From JBOZRQ01 sp050789255 (GTDB lineage Bacteria > Bacillota > Sulfobacillia > Symbiobacteriales > Symbiobacteriaceae), in NCBI GenBank assembly GCA_050789255.1, contig JBOZRQ010000015.1, positions 62,001-126,000 of the forward strand: a stretch of DNA of 64,000 nt, read 5' to 3'. Numbering within the stretch: position 1 is the stretch's first letter; each line of letters opens with the position of its first letter. Both the position numbers and the translations under genes were made by a program. Positions 59,899-64,000 of the stretch are shown here, in pieces. The notes below the pieces were generated by a model that was given only the letters and a program-made list of their open reading frames with translations, was not told where the DNA came from and did not search any database.

Positions 59899-62227
59899 CA
59901 AGACAGATCTGGAGAGCGCCGGCGGCAAGGGCGCCAACCTGGGCGAGATGGTCGGGCTGGGGATGCCCGTACCGGGCGGCTTCGTCGTGACGGCCCAGGC
60001 GTATGCCGCCCAGATGCGGGACTGGGGACTGGCAGCTCACCTGGAGCCCCTGCTGGCGGCTGGGGATTTCCATGGGGTGGCTGCCGCGGCCGAGGAGCTG
60101 ATGCTGGCCCGCCCCATGGAGCCCGGGCTGGAAGCAGCGATTCTGCAGGGCTACCGCGAGATGGGCGCCCCGGCTGTGGCCGTGCGCTCCTCGGCGACGG
60201 CGGAGGACCTGGAGGGCGCCTCCTTCGCCGGCCAGCAGGAGACCTTCCTGAACGTGGAGGGCGCGGGCGATCTGCTGCGGGCGGTGCGCCGCTGCTGGGC
60301 CTCGCTGTGGGGACACCGGGCCCTCCACTACCGCCAGCAGCGCGGCATGGAGCACCTCCAGGTCACCATCGCCGTGGTCGTGCAGGAGATGGTCCCGGCA
60401 GAGGTTGCAGGTGTGCTCTTTACGGTGGACCCGATCGCACAGAGGTTGGACCGGATGCTGGTGGAGGCCGCCCCTGGCCTTGGCGAGGCGGTGGTATCGG
60501 GCCAGGTGACCGGCGACAGCTACCGGATCGACAGGAGCGGCGCCCTGCGGGTCGCGGACCGAGAGGTGCGCCGGCCGGGGCGCCCGGTGCTGACGGAGGC
60601 CCAGCTTGTACAGCTCGGGGAGCACGGGCTGCGGCTGGAAGCCCACTGCGGCTGCCCCCAGGATGTCGAGTTCGCCTTGGCGGACGGCCGCATCTACATC
60701 CTGCAGACCAGGCCGATTACCACGCTGGCCGCCGTCGAACCGGAGCCGATCCCGCCGATGCCGCGGGAGTATCCCCTGGTGCAGCGCATGGCGCAGCAGA
60801 TGGCCGCCGAGCGCTACCCGATCGCACCGAAGCCTCTGGACAATATCTCGATGGACGTGCTGATGGGCGGCTATGCCCACATGCTTCGCAGCAGCGGGTA
60901 TACCGTGTCAAAGGAGGACGAGGCGGCCGCCAAGGCACCGTTCTGGCGGGAGTCGCTGGGCAGCCCCTACGCCCGGCCCACAGTGAGGCTTTTGGGCACG
61001 GCGGGATATATCAAACGGCTCCTCGACAAGGACTGGCCGACCTGGTGGGAGCGCGAGCACGCGCCGCAGCTGAAGGCGGTTACTGCGCTCCCCGACCTGA
61101 GCCAAGTGAGTGACACTGAACTGATCGCGTTGGCTGAGGGAGTCCGCAACGCCTGGCGCCACTCATTCCGGGAGCGCTTCGTGACCTCCCCCGCCTACTT
61201 TGCAGAGGGGGTACTGCGGTCGGTGATCGCCGCCGGCGTAGGCAAAGCGAGGGCGGCAGCGGTGATGCTGGACCTGATGGGCGGCATGCAGACGCACACC
61301 CATGAAGCGAATCAGGCGCTCTGGCGCCTCTCCCGCCTGGTCCGGCAGGGTGAGGACGCCGAGCGCCCGCTCCAGGAGTTCCTTGCAGCCTACGGCCATC
61401 GGGCCAGCACGGCATGGTACCTCTCCCAGCCCACCTGGCGGCAGGAGCCGGGCCGCGTCCGGCAGATGATCGAGGGCCTGGCTGCCGTTGAAGATGCCCC
61501 GGCCGACCTGGGGGCCGAGAAGCACGAGGCTGCGTACCGCCAGGTCACGGCGGGTCTCGCTCGCTGGCCTGTGCTCCCCCGCCTGTTTGAATGGCTGCTC
61601 AGGCGCTTCCGTCGGCTCCAGGTGTTTCGGGAGAACTCTAACTTTGATCTGACCCGGCCCCTGGGCGCCCTGCAGGCAATTGCTGCGGAGTGGGGCCGCA
61701 GGCTGACGGCGCGGGGCCTGCTTGGAGCGGCCGACGAGGTGCACTACCTCTACCCGGACGAGGTGAAGGCCTGGCTCTCCGGCCAGGCCCCGCCGCCTGA
61801 GGAGGCCAGGAAGCTGATCGCCCGGAGGCGGGCTACATATCAGGTGGTGAACGGCCGCTGGCAGGCCCGGCTGTTCCAGGCTGCCGGCACCGATGGCATG
61901 CTGAGCGGCGTGGGCGCCAGCCCTGGCGTGGTCAGGGCGAAGGCAAGGCTTGTCCGAGGGGAGCATGAATTCGGGCGGCTGCAGCCCGGCGAGGTGCTGG
62001 TCTGCCCGTACTCCAACCCGTCCTGGACCCCGCTCTTTGCATCGGCCTCGGCCGTGGTGGCGGAGACGGGGGGCGCCATGTCACACGCGGCCATCGTGGC
62101 CCGGGAGTATGGCATCCCGGCGGTGATGGGAGTGGCCGGCGCGCTGCGGAGCATTGAAGACGGGGAGGAGCTTCTGGTGGACGGCAGCAGCGGGAAGGTC
62201 ACACGGACCCGCAATATGGCAGGGTGA
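59870..62227 (+). CDS. PEP synthase-like/rifampicin phosphotransferase-like enzyme
   Basis: 785 residues. The N-terminal ATP-grasp domain (about 1-300) has GGKGANLGEM, VAVRSSATAEDL and the RPITTL end. A middle part (about 330-690) follows, and the C-terminal phosphohistidine domain has AETGGAMSHAAIVAREYGIPAV with His739. The swivelling His in a GGAMSHAAIVAREYG context is closer to rifampicin phosphotransferases than to PEP synthase, whose motif is TGGRTCHAAI with a following PEP-binding barrel; no barrel is present. ATG 59870 has AGGAGG eight bases upstream. The TetR coupling supports a drug-response role, still inference. Confidence 0.85.
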   Translation: MQTLWLNQISKTDLESAGGKGANLGEMVGLGMPVPGGFVVTAQAYAAQMRDWGLAAHLEPLLAAGDFHGVAAAAEELMLARPMEPGLEAAILQGYREMGAPAVAVRSSATAEDLEGASFAGQQETFLNVEGAGDLLRAVRRCWASLWGHRALHYRQQRGMEHLQVTIAVVVQEMVPAEVAGVLFTVDPIAQRLDRMLVEAAPGLGEAVVSGQVTGDSYRIDRSGALRVADREVRRPGRPVLTEAQLVQLGEHGLRLEAHCGCPQDVEFALADGRIYILQTRPITTLAAVEPEPIPPMPREYPLVQRMAQQMAAERYPIAPKPLDNISMDVLMGGYAHMLRSSGYTVSKEDEAAAKAPFWRESLGSPYARPTVRLLGTAGYIKRLLDKDWPTWWEREHAPQLKAVTALPDLSQVSDTELIALAEGVRNAWRHSFRERFVTSPAYFAEGVLRSVIAAGVGKARAAAVMLDLMGGMQTHTHEANQALWRLSRLVRQGEDAERPLQEFLAAYGHRASTAWYLSQPTWRQEPGRVRQMIEGLAAVEDAPADLGAEKHEAAYRQVTAGLARWPVLPRLFEWLLRRFRRLQVFRENSNFDLTRPLGALQAIAAEWGRRLTARGLLGAADEVHYLYPDEVKAWLSGQAPPPEEARKLIARRRATYQVVNGRWQARLFQAAGTDGMLSGVGASPGVVRAKARLVRGEHEFGRLQPGEVLVCPYSNPSWTPLFASASAVVAETGGAMSHAAIVAREYGIPAVMGVAGALRSIEDGEELLVDGSSGKVTRTRNMAG

Positions 62228-62270
62228 AGCTGGGGCAAGTGCTCGGTAGGGATTCCAATGCCGGTATCAA

Positions 62271-62303
62271 AAGCGGCGGGATGCTCGGTGCATCCCGCCG
62301 CTT
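62271..62303. terminator. Bidirectional terminator
   Basis: 14-bp stem AAGCGGCGGGATGC/GCATCCCGCCGCTT, five-base loop, between convergent genes. Confidence 0.92.
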
Positions 62304-62306
62304 CAC

Positions 62307-63152
62307 TCATGTAGAGAGGCCTGACCGATATGTCGGGAAGAAGGGAGCCCAACCGAGGGCGGTTCGGATCTGGACGTTGCTGCACGCCAGGGAGCGGGTG
62401 ACCGGCCCGCCGGGAGCCGGACCCGGCGCCCCGGTCTGCGCTGCGACAAACCCATAGAGCTCGCGATAGCTCACAGGGCGGTCGTCGACCACGTTGTAGA
62501 CAGCGGCGGCGGGGGCATGCTCCATTGCCAGGACCACGGCGTGGGCCATGTCCGCGACGTGGATCAGCGAGACAAGGCCCTGCCCCTCGCCCGGAAGGCG
62601 CAGGGTGCCGGCCCTCGCTCCGGCCCGCCAGGCCTCCTCCGCCCCTGTGCCGGGGCCGTAGAAGGCTCCGCCCCGCAGGACCGCCCAGTGCAGGGGGGAC
62701 GCTTGGACGGCTGCTTCCATGTCAGCGGCGGATTGAATGAAGGGCGCCGGGTGAAGCGGCGTGGTCTCGTCGACGAGGCGGGCGCCCTGGTCCCCGTACA
62801 GGAAGATGATGCTCTGCTGGATGTACCGGCGCACTCCCGCCTGCTCGCAGGCCGCCAGGAGGTTCTGCGTACCCTCCCGGCGGATTCGGTCGTTGAGGCT
62901 CCAGTCGCCGCTGCCGCCCGGTTTGGGAATCGCCGTGGCCAGGTGCAGGGCGGCGTCGCAGCCGGCCGCTGCGCTTGGCAGGGACTCCGGGTCGAGGATG
63001 TCACCCAAGACGGCCTCCACCCCGGTCCGGCGGAGCGCCTCGGCCTGCTGGGCTGAGCGCACGACAGCCCGGACTGTATGGCCCCGCTCGATCAGCCTGG
63101 GGATGGTGTGGCGCCCCAGGACGCCGGTGGCTCCAAGAACGAGAACTCGCAT
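62307..63152 (-). CDS. NAD(P)-dependent epimerase/dehydratase-like (NmrA-type SDR) protein
   Basis: 281 residues. The N-terminal Rossmann motif is GATGVLGRH (7-15), followed by VRSAQQAEALRRTGVEAVLGD typical of atypical SDRs, and QSIIFLYGD carries the tyrosine of the active site region without a close Lys. It lies three bases after the M20 peptidase gene on the same strand. Substrate unknown. Confidence 0.87.
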   Translation of the reverse strand: MRVLVLGATGVLGRHTIPRLIERGHTVRAVVRSAQQAEALRRTGVEAVLGDILDPESLPSAAAGCDAALHLATAIPKPGGSGDWSLNDRIRREGTQNLLAACEQAGVRRYIQQSIIFLYGDQGARLVDETTPLHPAPFIQSAADMEAAVQASPLHWAVLRGGAFYGPGTGAEEAWRAGARAGTLRLPGEGQGLVSLIHVADMAHAVVLAMEHAPAAAVYNVVDDRPVSYRELYGFVAAQTGAPGPAPGGPVTRSLACSNVQIRTALGWAPFFPTYRSGLST

Positions 63153-63155
63153 GGC

Positions 63156-64000
63156 TTACTTCCCGAACTCCTGGAGCAGGAGCGCCATGTGGCGAATGCC
63201 CTTCTCGAAGTCCGCCAGCCGGATCGACTCGTCCGGGGCGTGCGCCCGGCTGTTGTACCAGCCGGAGCCGGTGCTGACGATGGGCAGGTCGCTGAGGTAC
63301 TGGCCGAAGCCGTACATCGGGCCGGTGCCGGCCGAGGAGAGCTGGTAGACCGGCTCGGCGCCCCAGGCCTCACGGCCGGTCTCAACCACCAGCTTGACGA
63401 ACGGGGAGTTCGGGTCGGTCCAGTAGGCCCGCTGGCCGCTCAGGAGCTCCATCTCCACATCGGTGAAGCCGTGCTGGTCGAAGTGGCGCCGGAAGGCGGC
63501 GAAGATCGCCTTGGGATCCTGGCCGGGCACGAGACGGCAGTCGATCTTGGCCTGGGCCTGCTTGGGCAGCACGGTCTTGGAGCCCGGGCCGTAGTAGCCC
63601 GACTCCAGGCCACAGATGGTGCAGGTGGGCCGGAAGGTGAGGGCGTCGATCGCCTCTTCCTTGCCGGAGACGAGCAGCGGGTACTTCAGGCCCATGGACT
63701 GGCGCAGGCCCTCCTCGTCGAAGGGGCCAGACTGGGCGACGGCCCGCTGCTCCGGGGTGGGCTCGACGATCCCGTCGTAGAAGCCCTCGACCAGGACCTT
63801 GCCGTCGGGGCTCTTCAGGGTGGAGAGCGCCCAGGTGAGGCGCCAGGCGGCGTTCTCGATCACCGCGGCCAGCGAGGAGTGCATGTCGACCGTGGCGTGC
63901 TTGACCCACAGCTGCATGTAGGCCATGCCCTTGACGCCGCCGCACATCTCGGGGCGCCCCTGCCGGTTGACGCCGCCGAACTCCCAGATGCAGGCGTCGG
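63156..64000 (-). CDS. M20-family peptidase (5' end outside window)
   Basis: Zinc aminoacylase/peptidase of the M20 family. The visible part reads from the right edge inward: CIWEFGGVN, CGGVKGM, then VDMHSSLAAVIENAAWRLTWALSTLK, in pieces, the dimerisation-domain start with a D-x-HSS motif; AKIDCRLVPGQDP; and SSAGTGPM and YNSRAHAPDESIRL near the end, matching the family's substrate-binding Gly-Thr and the C-terminal His. The catalytic zinc ligands of the N-terminal half are outside the window. The first ATG visible (63947) is not the start, because the frame stays open to the edge with family-like sequence. Confidence 0.9.
   Translation of the reverse strand, partial: DACIWEFGGVNRQGRPEMCGGVKGMAYMQLWVKHATVDMHSSLAAVIENAAWRLTWALSTLKSPDGKVLVEGFYDGIVEPTPEQRAVAQSGPFDEEGLRQSMGLKYPLLVSGKEEAIDALTFRPTCTICGLESGYYGPGSKTVLPKQAQAKIDCRLVPGQDPKAIFAAFRRHFDQHGFTDVEMELLSGQRAYWTDPNSPFVKLVVETGREAWGAEPVYQLSSAGTGPMYGFGQYLSDLPIVSTGSGWYNSRAHAPDESIRLADFEKGIRHMALLLQEFGK

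Noticed and set aside
59870..62227. Calling the enzyme phosphoenolpyruvate synthase (ppsA)
   Set aside because: It has the ATP-grasp and phosphohistidine domains but no C-terminal PEP/pyruvate-binding barrel, and the His motif differs from TGGRTCHAAI.
1..64000. CRISPR arrays and tRNA genes
   Set aside because: No regularly spaced 20-40 base repeats and no cloverleaf-like sequence with a TTCGA-type T-loop were found by reading.

Overview
The window looks like a chromosome segment of a high-GC, spore-forming Firmicute, most like Symbiobacterium and its relatives. This is inferred from GC-rich genes with strong AGGAGG ribosome sites, a yojF-bshB2 (bacillithiol) pair, a SpoVD/FtsI-type penicillin-binding protein with PASTA domains, copper-amine-oxidase-N domain proteins, LiaF-like and YtxH-like proteins, and an IscR-like/IscS/MnmA cluster. 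No 16S gene is present, so the placement is not proven.

Positions 1 to about 18,600 form a defence island whose base composition is visibly less GC-rich than the rest. From left to right it holds: the tail end of a type 3 BREX operon (methylase, SNF2 helicase, PglZ, BrxA, all coupled by 1-4 base overlaps, the methylase running off the left edge); facing it, an operon with a 1,299-residue reverse transcriptase-nitrilase fusion (defence-associated RT, class 1) followed by a free-standing double Clp N-domain protein; small orphan genes; an IS21-family element in which both istA and istB carry frameshifts; and a two-gene ATPase/TOPRIM pair that matches PARIS (ariA-ariB). The island stops next to rnpB (RNase P RNA, minus strand), whose universally conserved P4 helix carries compensated base changes.

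Positions 19,500 to 34,500 are core-type genes: a PRC-barrel / zinc-ribbon / YtxH-like / AI-2E-exporter-family operon, a LiaF-like DUF4097 protein, a PAP2-type phosphatase, a luciferase-like monooxygenase, a Crp/Fnr regulator divergent from a DUF6448-copper-amine-oxidase-N protein with a perfect TTGAC-N4-GTCAA palindrome between them, a NarL-type two-component system, and the iscR-like - iscS - mnmA operon for sulfur transfer to tRNA.

Positions 34,500 to 49,200 carry the PASTA penicillin-binding protein, UspA, lipoproteins, a SUKH immunity-type gene with a possible toxin remnant in AT-richer DNA, a VOC protein, the MoxR-DUF58-DUF4129 operon, a secreted coiled-coil protein, a sugar isomerase-like TIM barrel, GNAT acetyltransferases and a PfpI-family protein. 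Positions 49,200 to 64,000 carry an FtsX/MacB-type ABC exporter, a second NarL-type two-component system, a cupredoxin lipoprotein, yojF-bshB2, a TPR lipoprotein, a repeat-containing copper-amine-oxidase-N protein, a TetR regulator with two copies of its likely operator coupled to a rifampicin-phosphotransferase-like enzyme, an NAD-dependent epimerase-like protein and a truncated M20 peptidase at the right edge. Most transcription units end in clear stem-loop terminators, many of them shared by convergent genes.
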